A DNA stretch of 62,000 bases, taken from assembly GCF_008831285.2 (NCBI RefSeq), contig NC_045143.1, positions 21,640,302 to 21,702,301 of the forward strand, read 5' to 3'. Origin of the DNA: Nymphaea colorata. Lineage: Eukaryota; Streptophyta; Magnoliopsida; Nymphaeales; Nymphaeaceae. A model generated the notes under the pieces. It ran no database searches, was not told the origin of the DNA, and saw only the letters and a program-made list of their open reading frames with translations. Position 1 is the stretch's first letter, and each line of letters opens with the position of its first letter. Shown in pieces: positions 21,201-37,300 of the stretch. Made by a program: the position numbers and the translations under genes.

Positions 21201-21713
21201 CTAACAACTGAGGAAAATGTTTCGCCTAAAACAAGCATAGACTTCCAAAATTTCCTATCCACAGCAACAACATACAACACTAATGTTCTTGACGAGCATG
21301 ACAACTTAATTGAAATGAAGGCACCATACTTTATAAACAAAGAAATCCCTGAAGAGACCTCCAGTCCAGGTTAGTTGATCAAATCAGAACTACATGCAAC
21401 GGATCCACCTGATGCCTACAACTGAAACCTGACCAAATTGTGGCACTAAAAACCTCAAAATACATGATCTAAAGCCGAAGTCAAGAGAAGCAGCAAAACA
21501 AGGTACTCGATCAGCAAACACAAAGTGGATTGGGGAAATAACCTGCAGATACTATGATATAAGTCTTCCCCATAAAGTCGATGAATCCAAATTAGGCGTC
21601 CTTTTTATCAAACTATTATTCCATGATAAGCAAAATGAAAAAAGGATTACTGAAGGCCGGTTTTCACAATTATCATTCTCCCGAGTGGCACATGTAGAAC
21701 TTGGGATACAAAC
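18261..21713. other. No gene recognised; intron or intergenic DNA
   Basis: AT-rich DNA with a small 26-bp tandem duplication at about 18798-18849 (unit starts CCTAAGACACTAAAGCACC) and long T/A runs near 19.8 kb. The frames at 19729-20117 are poly-Phe low complexity read through T runs. A GC-richer stretch at 19.97-20.25 kb looks like a transposon fragment but matched nothing I know. Confidence 0.4.
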
Positions 21714-21962
21714 CTGGTGAAGGAGGTGGCCTTGCGACCTGTTTGTCGACCACGACATCTGGATTGGAAGCTGGGGTTTCAGCCGGTGTCGGATCTTCCA
21801 GAGAACCGATCGCCGGGTCAGAGGGGAGATGGTATCGTGAAGACGACGGTGCCAATTCCTTTGAGTTAGGCACATCACCCCTCGGGTGCGACCGGTACCT
21901 CTTTTGGATGAGAGTTCTCCGCCTGATTCCACCAATTCAACCCCCAAAGAAAAACAAGTTCT
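21714..21962 (-). pseudogene. Candidate first exon of an unknown gene
   Basis: The minus strand has a GC-rich frame with Met near 21873 reading MPNSKELAPSSSRYHLPSDP and ending PPPSPG at a good CAG|GTTTGT donor (exon end 21714). Pro/Ser/Ala-rich N-termini ending at a splice donor are typical of plant first exons. It lies upstream of, and on the same strand as, the exons at 17.2-18.3 kb and could be exon 1 of that gene; this is inference. No family was recognised. Confidence 0.35.
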
Positions 21963-22876
21963 CCGCCTGATTCCCTGAAATCAAGCCCTGAAGAAACAAA
22001 AATAAAAAAAAGGAAGGGTCAAATACAATGACGAGCCCCAATCCAATATTACAGTATGGATGAGGCGAGCGAGGTTGAATCCAACTTGGAAATGTGAGAA
22101 AAAAATACAACAAAAAAAACACAAAAATCGTCATATGATGTGTGCACTTAGATATGGTCAACCCATTTCTTCGCTTTTCTTTTCCATCTGTTGTGGTCCA
22201 GTGGACTGAAAATGTTTCCTTAGTGGGTCCAGTGTGGCAAACCACAGAAAGGTTCTCTGTTTACATTTGATATAGATCAAACTTATGAGTTGTTTATCTC
22301 ATAACAAGGATGGGACCTGGGAAATGACCCTTCCAATCAAGGGGGGCCATGTTATTAGAGAGATGTGTCTAGATGGCGGTCAGTTTTTGGATCTCTCTCG
22401 ATTGTATCTGGTTTAACATAGGATTTAGCTTAAATCTACTGTTTTGGCAAATAGCAGATTTGAAAACGATCGTTTATGGGTTGTTTGACAAGGCCAGAAT
22501 TGCATAATTATGTAAATAAAATTTTCTTTTTTTGAGGAAATGGGAATTGAATCCTCAAATAAAGATTTTATGTTTTAAGATTATAGTTTTATTCTTGAAT
22601 CAAAATTTTGGAATCGTGATTCTATTCTGAGGGGTGGAATTATGATTCCTTAACTTTATAATTTATTCGTTTTTCTTTGAGCACATGTCATCATGGTTTT
22701 ATTTCATCAATTTTAAACTTTTAATTGTGATTTTGTCATAAATATCATTTTCAAAATTAGACTCAAAACTCTAAACTATCAAATTAAAAATGAAACTAGA
22801 ACTAGAGTTTTCATTCTAATTCCAGTTTGAAGTGCCGTCAAACACCCCCTTATGATCACCACTATCTTTTAAATGC
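21963..22876. other. AT-rich DNA, no gene recognised
   Basis: Poly-A rich at 21990-22120, then ordinary AT-rich sequence. The minus frame 21937-22245 is rich in Phe and Leu from T runs and has no motif. Confidence 0.4.
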
Positions 22877-23700
22877 ATTGATCTCAAGTTAGAAGGGATG
22901 AGATTTGATCTGAGATCTATGAACTTTAAGACGCAAGGCCTACAAACAACATAATCTTTGCATAGTGCACATACACATATATATTTGTAAAGTTTGTACA
23001 TCATACATATATGCTATATATCTATATATAAATATTTATACGTATGTATAATATATATACATATATGCTAATGTATATACGTACAAATGTATATATTATG
23101 TACACATATATATGTACATATAGTGTTGTTTAATATACGTATACACTTGTATAATGTAATATATATAATACATACAATGCATACATAACATATATATGGT
23201 ATTATACATTGTACATATTTATATATAGATATTAATACATGTATGTAATATATATCGACATATCATTGATCTCAAGTTAGAAGGGATGAGATTTGATTTG
23301 AGATCTATGAACTTTAAGACGCAAGGCCTACAAACAACATAATCTTTGCATAGTGCACATACACATAGATATTTATAAAGTTAGTACATTATACATATAT
23401 GTAGTATACATACATATATGCTATATATCCGTATATAAATATTTATACATACGTATAATATATATACATATATGCTAATGTATACATGTACAAATGTAAA
23501 TATTATGTACACACACACACACACACACATACACACACACATATATATATATATAGGGTTGTGTAATATGCGTATACACATGTATAATATAATATATATA
23601 ATATTCATAATTCCTACATAACATATATATGGTAATAGACATTGTACATATTTATATACAGATATTAATATATGTATGTAATATATATCTATATATCCAC
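22877..23700. repeat. 388-bp tandem duplication in AT-rich DNA
   Basis: A unit opening CATTGATCTCAAGTTAGAAG occurs at about 22876 and again at about 23264 (period about 388 bp). Most of each unit is variable TATA/CATA microsatellite; the first ~100 bp, which is not low-complexity, is nearly identical in both. The second unit has gained extra microsatellite, including an (AC)n run at about 23510-23540. Confidence 0.8.
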
Positions 23701-24780
23701 ACATAATGTACATATGCATGTACACATATAATACAAATATGTACATGTATATGTTAGATGTATATGTATATATTACGTAAATACAAATAATTGTATATAT
23801 ATATATATATGCATATATGTTATATGTACATACATTATACGTACATATTTGTATATTATTTGCACATGTATACATATATATATATATGTATGTGCATACA
23901 TAAATATATGCATAAAATAATATTAATATGCACATATATATAGGATGAATGTGTACCACCATATGTTTTCATATATGTGTTATATACATACATACACATA
24001 TGTTTTAACATATATATACAAATGTACAAATATATGTATAGGTACCTATATGTTGAAATTATACCTATTATATACGTATATATAATGTATATGTGTATAC
24101 GTACATATATAACTGTGTGTGTACATATGTATATATAACGTATTACTATACATAACATATATACATATATTATATATATGTACCTATACATATAATATAT
24201 TTTATTGTAACAAACTATATGTACATTGGTACAATGTATTACATGTATAATATACACACAACATACATATATTTTATATACATATTGTGTGTACTCATAT
24301 GTACGTACACATAATATATACATATAACGTATTACTATACATAACACATATACATATATTATGTATATGTACCTGTACATATAATACATTTTTACTGTAA
24401 CATACTATCTGTACATTGGTACAATGTATTACATATGTAATATACACATAACATACATATATTTTATATACATATTGTACTACATATTCATAAGTGTATA
24501 CATATTGTATGTACTCACATGTAGGTACATATGATACATTTATTGTATAACATTATACACATATATATGTGTATATATACATATATAAATGTGTACATCT
24601 CAAAATACTTATATTATATATAACATCTATTAGCATTACATATGTACAAATTATACATATACATGCATCTATGTCTTATATACATATTACATGTATAATA
24701 TAATATGTATCCATATGTACATGTATATAAGTATCACATATGTACGTATTATACACAATGTTATAAAAAGCATACCATAA
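23700..24780. repeat. TATA/TACA minisatellite with a 189-bp duplication
   Basis: The stretch is almost entirely alternating purine-pyrimidine TATACATA-type sequence. A segment around ATAACGTATTACTATACATA at 24135 recurs at 24324, giving a ~189-bp tandem duplication ending near 24490. The minus frames 23381-23962 and 23856-24389 (193 and 177 codons of Tyr/Ile/Cys/Met) are read-through of this repeat, not genes. Confidence 0.78.
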
Positions 24781-24818
24781 GGCGTTTCAGTCTGAGGTGG
24801 AATCTAATCCCTAATAGT

Positions 24819-25540
24819 GATGATGCCGATCGATCTTCTCAGGTCTTCCGCTACAATGTCCAATGATCAGCGAACATGAGACTCAAGAATGGTGGAAAGG
24901 ATTGGGAAATATCGAAGGATTGAGCGAGAGAGGGAGTTGTGCAAAGATGATCGAGGTTGAGAGATTGCAAGAGAAACAGAAAATACATTATAAAGAGGGA
25001 GAGATAGTTGTCCAAAACCTCGATTGTCTGTTTTGTGGGTAATGTGAAACCCTCATTCGAGTGATGGCCTTCGATCGCTCTCAACGAGGTGATGATGTCG
25101 ATCGATCTCCCGGGTCTTTCACTACAATGTCCAATGATCAGCAACCACGAGACTCAAGAATGGTGGAAGCGATTGGGAAACATCAAAAGATCGAGCGAGA
25201 GAGGGAGTTGCACAAAGATGATCGAGGTTGAGAGATTGCAAGAGAAACAGAAAATACATTATAAAGAGGGAGAGATAGTTGTCCAAACCCTCAATCGTTT
25301 GTTCCGGGGGTTATGTGAAACCCTCATTCGAGTGATGGCTTTCCGTTACTCTCAATGAGGTGATGATGCCGATCGATCTCCCAGGTCTTCCGCTACAGTG
25401 CCCAATGATCAGCGAACATGAGACTCAAGAATGATGGAAGCAATTGGGAAATATTAGCAAGAGAGGGAGTTGGGCAAAGATGATCGAGGTTGAGAGGTTG
25501 CAAGAGAAACAGAAAATACATTACAAAAAGGTGATTTCCA
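24819..25540. repeat. 271-bp tandem repeat, three copies
   Basis: Units start at 24819, 25091 and 25362 with GATGATG(C/T)CGATCGATCT; spacing is 271-272 bp. Copies 1 and 2 are complete; copy 3 stops near 25530. Copies differ by scattered substitutions of a few percent. Frames on either strand are short and change between copies, so the array looks like non-coding satellite DNA. Confidence 0.85.
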
Positions 25541-26102
25541 CACCATCCCGAATTAAAATTGAAGTTTGGGTAGCGAATGACTGACAGATTATCGATTGAC
25601 ATACGCTTCATATGTGATTGGAATCGATAAATGGCACGTACATGGGGTCTCATGGTTGTGGCAATAAATAGGTAGACATAAAAGAAATATGGTGCGGCAT
25701 GGAGTAGCATTATTAAAAATTAGAAGCTCGACCAGATCCCTGCTTCGTAAAATTTAAAAGGTTTCCCATCCCAATCTCAAAGCACCAAATACGCAGCTCC
25801 CATCTAAAAGCAAGAGTGCTTGTACAACAGAATCTCTTTCTCGAGAAGTTTGTAAACAAGGTATAAGGTGTTCAAAAAGGAATGTGGTGGACTGTTTTTT
25901 TGCATTTCAATATTGCGTAATGAACCAAGATTCCTGGGATGCTCATAAATTATATCCAAACGACTCTTAAGGGCAAGGAGATCAAGGCAATTTATTTGAT
26001 TTTGGAGAATGTCAGTTGAATGTAATGGGGGGCTTTTCGATCTTTTATGTCAGCAGATCAAATTTACATCCATATCCAGTATAATTTCAAATTTAGAACT
26101 CG
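25541..26102. other. Unassigned DNA before the Ty3/gypsy insertion
   Basis: AT-rich DNA up to the target site TTGCA. It is continuous with the DNA after 37376 if the Ty3/gypsy element is removed. No gene was recognised. Confidence 0.45.
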
Positions 26103-26107
26103 TTGCA

Positions 26108-29100
26108 TGGTGGGAACCTAGACCCGGCTAGCGATTTTGATGCCCAGGAATAGATGCCATGTCCAGAATCAACTCGTGGGAGCCTAAAGTCCAAACTTAA
26201 GCAAATTATAGTTACAAATTATATCCCCACCGGACAACAACCCCAGCTTAATAGTACCCCTGGGTAAAAGATACAAGTATGTTTTCCTAGACCCAAGGTT
26301 TAAATCCTACTACAACACTAATGGGATCAAGGCTTGTACAAACATGAGCGATACAAATTTAACTCTCACAACTCACTCAACATTCATTCACAAACCATTC
26401 ATACAATCCCTAGAATGGCCAAACCATTGCCTTACCCTTTGGTGGTCTAGCTACCCGCAGCCATGTCCTAGGCAAGGTGCCTTGGAGGGACTACCGACAG
26501 TAGCAATTGGCTAGAGCCTGGTTTAGAAAACAATTACACTCGTAACCCTGTTCTACAGGATGCTGAGAAGTTACCTAGCTGATGAGACATCAACTTGAAC
26601 AGCAATAGATCCGAGAGAAAACCAGTGGCAAAGCCACTCTCGGATATTTCAGCAAGGAGGTGGAACGAAGGATAGCCTGGCCTAGGATAGGTTGGGGACT
26701 GGTGGAAGCTGGCTGAGAGAGACGGAGTGTCCCGGCAATGGAAGGGGACGACACTAGGTTTGCCTGCTACACCTGATGGATGGAGTGTGGTTGCTGCAGG
26801 CCTCGGACGGCCAAGAGAGACAGCATCATGATGCAGGAGTGCCCGAATGGAGGCAGGGGCTCGGCCAGCCTGGCCGAGGTCACCTTGGAGCTTATGACTA
26901 TGTTGGGTGGAAGGGTGCAGCAATGGACGCTGCAAGAAGAGGTTGTCCGATGAAGTGGAGGTGGTAAACTGAGATGCACATGACCAATCCTTGGAGAGGG
27001 AATCTAACTAGTCAGACTCCAAGGGGACTAGCTGAGCTTGGAACAAGGAGGTGAGCTTGGTATAGGTTTAGGTGATGCGGGTTAGGTCTAGTTGGAAGTG
27101 GTTCAGTAGTGGAGTGGGATTGGTCTAGACGTGAGATGGAGGTCAATTGCGAAGAGGGTCGGTTATGACTTAGAGATAGGTGAAGGGTTGTGCGAGAGAG
27201 GGTGGAGAGTTACACGAGAGAAGATGACACTAATGATTAGGATCAGTTAGGCTAAGGGGTTTAAGTCAAGAGACATGAGAGGGCAGTGGTTCAGTAATGA
27301 TAGGTGAAGGCTAGTAATGACGAGGAGGAGGAGTTAGCATGAGGTGGAGGTTGATTAAGGCTTGTGTGAAGTGGAAAGGGTCGGTTATGAGAGGTGAAGC
27401 GGTTAAGAGTTTTGAGAAGGGTCTCCTAGCTAAGGAAATTGAATACGTACCTTAACTCCTCAATTATGGCTTATGATGATGCGAGTGGAGGTGAACAGCT
27501 GAAGAGACACTCGGGGGAGGGACTTGTAACTCTCGTCTTTTAAGACAGGGAGCTCCAGAGGAGGCTGTGACGTGTAACGGTTGCAGCCTATGCCCTCTCC
27601 TTAACTCGATATAGTGCCCTCTTGATGGGAATACCCTTGCCAATTAGTTGAAACTATAGTAATGAATCAAACTGACCATGGGTAAATTGGGAATCCACTA
27701 AAATTATCGGGCTGGACCGAAAACTGATCGGAAAAGTAACAGCGATTGGTTACTCCGGCGGTAGCACACACATTTCCGACCGGGAGCAAGTTCTTCGCGA
27801 TGGCAGGTCAGATTCGCCTGAAACTTGGTGGGGATGTTTCTAAGACCTGGGCTATTATGCGGGGGTGAACAAGAGAGTGAAAATCGCCCTTGGTTGCTTC
27901 AGATTTCTCCTGCAACTTTCGCCCAGCCACTGCTTAGTTTCAGCCAAGCCGAGCGAGCGATGTGGTTGATTAAGGGTCGGCTATTGGGGAAAATACATCT
28001 CCATTCTAGACAGCAATTCTCGAATTGATGCAGAGTGACTTGCTGCTGCCGAGGACAGAACTCTCAGGTTGATTCACCATCAAATTCACATAAATCCGAC
28101 TGGCCTTCTACCAATGGATTCCGATGAATCTCACCTTGACAATCAGTCTGATAGACTAGGCTGTGATCTACCTTTCCAATGTCTCTCTCTCTGATTTTGA
28201 CAGAGATTAAGAATCTTACTGGGCCGATCTTAACCTGTCTTAAGCTATGCTCGAGGTGGAAGGAACTGGGACATGAATTCGGTTCCTCCCTTAATCTCTA
28301 GCAGCTGGAGTCGTTGCTTGATTACTAGTCTACTAGAGCCACGAGTCAATTTCCGTCAAGCCTTCCCGAGATAGTTCTCCAGCCTCTAACTTTTTTCGGG
28401 GATGAAGGAGTTGCACCGTGAGAAGATGGCGATTCGGTCGGGGAATTTGTGCGTAGGGTGAAGACGTACTAAGAGGATTTCCGGTGGCCTCAAAGGTCAT
28501 CTCCAAACCTGTTTTGCTTCAACCAGAGCCACGTGTTGGAACCTTGGGATTCCAGTCACCGGCGGTAAGACGAGAGAGGAAGAGAGAGGCGAGAGCCAAT
28601 TCACACGAAAAACTCAACTCCAAATTCTTGATTGCATACTGAAAAAAGAGTTACAGAAGAGTTTAAGTACTTGAAATAAAACTAGTTCTAACACTTGAAC
28701 CGAGACACTTGCTGAATTAAAGGACTCGACTATAAGCAAATGCATGAAAGGGAAATCGAGACAAGATGTCTTGGAAGTCTAGTGAGTTTGGCTTCTCTCT
28801 CGCGTGTTCAGCCTTATAACCTGCCTAAGTTCGGCCTTCGGCTTGGCATGCGTGCACCGTGCCAGGACTAGACTCTGGGTTCGAACTCGCTATAACTGGA
28901 TCTAGGTCTAGTTCCTGTGCCTGCTCAGCCTTGAAGTATTCAGCCCGCTGCCCATGCTCCGCTGATGATGCTCCACCCACACCGCCCGCTACATCAACTT
29001 CAAGTTCTGTGTTAGGCTCCTTTAGCCCATCTATGCTTTCCATTATGCTGGCCGCAACCCTGCCCGAAGGTGCTCGGCTCTCTTGGCCTCGCTTGGCCGT

Positions 29101-29143
29101 GCTGGCCCGGGTTCTTGGCCTCCCTGTAGGAAGGTCTGCATCA
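26108..29143 (-). repeat. 3' LTR of the Ty3/gypsy element
   Basis: On the plus strand it begins TGGTGGGAACC after TTGCA and ends GGTCTGCATCA, just before the polypurine tract. It pairs with 34344-37371 throughout, with small indels. On the element's own strand it begins TGATGCAGACC. The first ~320 bp of the LTR (element sense) carry the end of the pol reading frame. Confidence 0.93.
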
Positions 29144-29313
29144 AATCCTCCCTCCTTACCTCGAGCTTGCCCCCAAGCTCGTGCAATAGGAAAACAATTA
29201 ACTATTTGCTCAAATTCTTCCCATGAAGTGCCATTTTCTGGCCCTTCCCATTCAACCATGACTTCATGGCGCAATCTACCATTCCGATGAACATGTCCAT
29301 GTTTAAGAATTCG
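28825..29313 (-). pseudogene. pol C-terminus: chromodomain-like tail running into the 3' LTR
   Basis: The frame continues directly from integrase after a single stop (29316-29314) and reads LRHEVMVEWEGPENGTSWEE followed by FEQIVNCFP. That is the chromodomain-type block (EVLVxWxGxPxExATWExxExxxxxFP) found at the end of chromovirus integrases, thought to direct integration to chromatin. It then reads AWGQARGKEGGFDADLP across the polypurine tract and continues 319 bp into the LTR to 28825. The LTR-coded part is low-complexity Ser/Ala/Glu-rich. Confidence 0.75.
29144..29157 (-). other. Polypurine tract
   Basis: On the minus strand AAGGAGGGAGGATT lies immediately before the TG that opens the 3' LTR. 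It is the expected plus-strand synthesis primer and sits inside the coding frame, where it encodes KEGGF. Confidence 0.85.
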
Positions 29314-30342
29314 TCATGGTGTTGGTTGTTGTTGGCTCAAAATTTGTTCAATCTGCCTTGGCACTTCTCCAATGTGTGGTTTCAACCAAGTAACATGAAA
29401 GACTGGATGGACTAAGGCCGTTTGTGGGAGGCCTATTCTGTAAGTTGCTTTTCCAAACTTTTGTAGCACTGGGAATGGCCCAAAAAACCTTGGTAAGAGC
29501 TTAGAGTAAGGCTGCCCTAGGAGGGACTTCTGCCTCATTGGTAATCTTTTGAGCCATACGTAGTCTCCTACCATAAATTCACGATCCTTCCTGCCCTTGT
29601 CATATGTTTGTTTCATTCGATTTTGGGCTTTGATGATATTCTGCTTGAGTGACGCTAGCACCTCTTCCCTTGTCCATAGCTCACAATCAACCTTTTCTTC
29701 TTGTGTCGTGCCTTCTTCATATTTTGGAATTGTTGGAGGGGGGATTCCATAGAGAGCTTCATACAGAGTGGTCTGAGTAGACGAGTGCCAACTCGTATTG
29801 AAGGACCATTCGGCCCATGATAGATACTTTACCCAAGAGTTGGGCCTTTCTCCTGCAAAGCAACAGAGATATGTTTCTAAAGAACGGTTGACCACTTCAG
29901 CTTGCCCATTGGTCTGAGGATGGTGGGCAATACTGAATTGGATTGTTGTCCCCATCTGCTTCATTTATTCTCTCCGAAATTCACTCATGAAGATTGAATC
30001 TCTATCAGACTATTGTTTGAGGCATGCCATGTAGTTTCCCTACGTGATCTTGGTACTTAGTAGCCACCATTTGTTCATGATATTTCTTTGGCAAGGGAAT
30101 GAAGTGGCTAATTTTGTTAGCCTGTTGATCACCATGAGTATGGCTTCCTTGTTTTCTGATCGTGGAAGGGCATCTATAAAATCCATGGTGACATCGGTCC
30201 ATGGCTTTTTCGGCACTGGTAAGGGATTTAGATGGCCCGGAGGCTTAATTCCCTCATACTTTTTACGTTGGCAAATCTGACACTGTTTAACATAATTCCT
30301 CACGTCTACCTTCATTTTGGTCCACCAAAATAGAGCTTTCAC

Positions 30343-33522
<3,180 letters not shown>

Positions 33523-34326
33523 ACAATCAACGAACTGCTGCTACCGCTAAAGACTGAAGAGGAAACCACTTGTTATTGTGCTGGTCGCCGGAAATTCTTC
33601 AGAAAACCAGCACGGCTTGTAAATTCAGCAATTTCACATCTAGAACTGTAAAAATCATGAAACTTGGCTGAAACATATTGGACATGCTAGGGAATCCAAT
33701 GGCACCAAGTTCAGTTTCTATTTCATCCCCAATCTAAGTCGATCTGCATAGAAAGTCAGACCTGGACCTCGGTTGTTAAGCTCATCGCCCCTTCTTCAGC
33801 TGTGCAGGAAACTTCCAGCGACAGGGTCCACTCAAAAAATCATAACTTTTAGCAGTAAATCCAAAAAATCGGAAATTTTAACCGGAGATACCTGAAAATT
33901 AGACTCTTCTAACAGCCTAAACTCGACCAATTCCGACGATGGAGGTGACAGCCCTGGCCACCGGAATCTGGCGTAGTTTCTGAACTTTTAGAAACTATAA
34001 TACACTGGCTGCTGAATATGTAATTTGACCTTTGCTGCGCCAAACGAACTCCGTTTCTCACGAAATTTGGACAGAATGTGTTTGAAAAATGGTGGGTAGG
34101 GAGCCCGGTCACAGATCACCAGAAACTTGCCTGATTTACTTGTTTGATTGGTCTGAACTGTTCTCACTTTTCTTCAGACGGCTGCTATTCTAACACAACC
34201 TGCTATGAAATCCGAGTGTATACTTCCTAAATTCAACTTAAATCTGACATAACCTGCTGCCAAACTAAATAATCCTCTGCTACAATCTGAAAACCCAACT
34301 GAAATCTACCACTGGCTGCTGCAAGT
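33523..34326 (-). other. Untranslated leader of the Ty3/gypsy element
   Basis: Between the primer site and the first gag Met (33522) lie about 800 bp without a recognisable frame. This length is common for the 5' leader in chromoviruses. Nothing else was recognised in it. Confidence 0.6.
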
Positions 34327-34340
34327 GCGCTTTGATACCA
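34327..34340 (-). other. Primer-binding site (initiator Met tRNA)
   Basis: On the minus strand TGGTATCAAAGCGC begins three bases after the CA end of the 5' LTR. Plant Ty3/gypsy and copia elements use TGGTATCAGAGC, complementary to the 3' end of initiator Met tRNA; here one position differs. Confidence 0.85.
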
Positions 34341-34343
34341 ACT

Positions 34344-37300
34344 TGTGGGAACCTAGACCCGGCTAGCGATTTCTACGCCTGAGAATAGATCCCAAGTCCA
34401 GAATCAACTCGCGAGAGCCTAAAGTCCAAACTTAAGCAAATTATATTTAAAAATTATATCTCCATCGGACAGCAACCCCAGCCTAATAGTACCCTGGGTA
34501 AAGATACAAGTGTGTTTCCACCCACGGTTTAAATCCTACTACAACACTAAGGGGATCAAGGCTTGTATGAAATGAGCGATACAAATTTAACTCTCACAAC
34601 TCACTCAACATTCATTCACAACCATTCATACAATCCCTAGAATGACCACAATGCCCTTTCCCGTTGGTGGTCTACCTACCCGCAGCCGTGTTCCTGGCAA
34701 GGTGCTTGGAGGGACTACTGACAGTAGCAATTGGCTAGAGCCTGGTTTAGAAAACAATTACACCCATAACCCCGATCTATAGGATGTTGAGAAGTTACCT
34801 AGCCGATGAGAGTTCGACTTAAACAGAAATAGATCCGAGAGAAAAGCAGTGGCAAAGCCACCCTCGGATATCTCAGCAAGGAGGTGGAACAAAGGCTAGG
34901 CCCGCTTGGCCTAGGACGGCTTGTGGACTGGTGGAAGCTGGCCGAGAGAGACGGAGTGTCCAGGCAATGGAAGGGGATGGCACTGGGGCTGCCTGCTACA
35001 CCTGATGGATGGAGTGTGGTTTCTGCAGGCCTCGGACAGCCAAGAGAGACAGCAACATGATGGAGGAGCGCCCGGATGGAGGCAGGGGCTCGGCCCTCCT
35101 GGCCGAGGTCACCTTGATGCTTATGACTATGTGGGTGGAAGGGTGCAGCAATGGAGGCTGCAAGAAGAGGTTGTCCGATGAAGTGAAGGTGGTGAACTGA
35201 AATGCACACGACCAATCCTTGGAGAGAGAACCTAACTAGTTAGACTCCAAGGGGACAAGCCGAGCTCGGAACAAGGAGGTGAGCTTGGTATAGGTTTAGG
35301 TAGGCTCGGTTTAGGTGAAGCAGGTTAGGTCTAGTTGGAAGTGTTTCGGTAGTGGAGTGGGCTTGGTCTAGACGTGAGATGGAGGTTAATTGCTAAGACG
35401 ATCTTAGAGGTAGGTGAAGGTTGTGCGAGAGAGGGTGGAGAGTTACAGAGAGAAGATGGCACTAATGATTAGGATCAGTTAAGCTAAGGGTTTAAGTCAA
35501 GAGACATGCGAGTGGAGTGGTTCACTAATGATGGGTGAAGGCTAGCAATGATGAGGAGCAGGAGTAAGCATGAGGTGGTGGTTGGTTAAGGCTTGCGTGA
35601 AGTGGAAAGGGTCGGTTGTGAGTGGTGAAGAGGCTAAGAGGTTTGAGAAGGGTCTCCCTAGCTAAGGAAATTGAATACGTACCTTAACTCCTCAATGATG
35701 GCTGATGATGGTGCAAGTGGAGGTTATTGGCTGAAGAGAATCAGTGGAGGGATTTGTAACTCTCGTCTTTTAGGACGGGGAGGTCAAGAGGAGGCTGCGA
35801 CGTGTAATGGTTGCAGCCTGCACACTCTCCTTAACTCGATTTAGTGCCTCTTGACGGGAATACCCTTGCCAATTAATTTGAACTCTAGTAATGAATCAAA
35901 CTGACCATGGGCAAATCGGGAATCCACAGAAATGATTGGGCTGGACCAAAAACTGATCAGAAAAGTAACAGCGATTGGTTACTCCGGCGGTAGCACACAG
36001 ATCTCCGACTGGGAGCAAGTTCTTCATGATGGCAGGTCAGATTCGCCTGAAACTTGGTGGGGATGTTGCTAAGATCTGGGCGATTATGCTGGGGTGAACA
36101 AGAGAATAAAATTTGCCCTTGGTTGCTTCACATTTCACCTGCAACTTCCGCCGAGCCACTGCTTGGTTTCCTTCAAGCCAAGCGAGTGATGTGGTTGATT
36201 AAGGGTCAGCTCTTGGGGAAAATCCATCTCCTTTCTAAATAGCAATTCTCGAATTGATGCAGAGTGACTTGCTGCTGCTGAGGACAGAATTCTCAAGTTG
36301 ATTAACAGAAATCCGACTGGCCTTCCACCAATGGATTCCGATGAACCTTCGGATTCTCACCTTGACAATCAGTCTGATAGACTAGGCTGCGATCTACCTT
36401 TCCGGCGTCTCTTTCTTTGATTTTGACTGAGATTAAGCAGCTTACTGGGGCCGATCTTAACCTGTCCTAAGCTCTGCTCGAGGTGGAAGGAACTGGGACA
36501 TGAATTCGGTTCCTCCCTTAATCTCTTGCAGCCGGAGTCATTGCTTGATTACTAGTCGACAAGTGCCACGATTCGATTTCCGTCTAGCCTTCCCGATATA
36601 GTTTTCCAGCCTCTAACTTCTTCCGGGGATGAAGAAGTTGCACTGTGAGAAGATGGCGATTCTGTCGGGGAATTTGTGCATAGGATGAAGATGCTCTAAG
36701 AGGATTTCCGGTGGCCTCAAAGGTCGTCTCCAAACCTGTTTTGCTTCAACCAGAGCCATGGGTTGGAGCCTTGGGATTCCAGTCACCGGCGGTAAGACAA
36801 TGAGAGGAAGAGAGAGGCAAGAGCCAATTCACACAAAAAACTCAACTTCTAATTCTTGATTGCATACTGAAAAAAGACTTACAAAAGAGTTTAAGTACTT
36901 TAAATAAAACCGGTTCTAACACATGAACTGAGACACTTGCTGAAATAAAGGACTCGACTATAAGTAAATGCATGAAAGGGAAATTGAGACAAGATGTCTA
37001 GGAAGTTCAGTGAGTTTGGCTTCTCTCTCGTGGGTTCAACCATTTAACCTGCCTAAGTTCAGCCTTAGGCTTGCCACGCGTGGACCGGGTCAGGACTAGA
37101 CTCAGGGTGCGAACTCGCTATAACCGGATCTAGGTCTAGTTCCCGTGCCTGCTCGGCCTTGAAGTATTCAGCCCACTGCCTGCGCTCCGCTGATGATGCT
37201 CCACCCACACCGCCGGCTGCATCATCTTCAAGTTCTGCGTTAGCCTCCTTTAGCCCATCTACGCTTTCCATTATGCTGGCCGCAAACCTGGCCGAAGGCG

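Noticed and set aside
23381-24389. Long minus-strand open frames (193 and 177 codons) rich in Tyr, Ile and Cys
   Set aside because: They are read-through of TATACATA-type repeat DNA, which lacks TAA/TAG/TGA in that phase; the composition is purely that of the repeat.
24819-25540. CRISPR-like array
   Set aside because: The units are 271 bp with no short repeat-spacer structure, and the DNA is plant nuclear.
26534-26935. 133-codon minus frame, with a partner at 34799-35215
   Set aside because: Both lie at the same place in the two LTRs; they show no motif and differ by frame breaks, so they are LTR sequence rather than a gene.
28859-29290. 143-codon plus-strand open frame
   Set aside because: It is antisense to the chromodomain-like tail and LTR.
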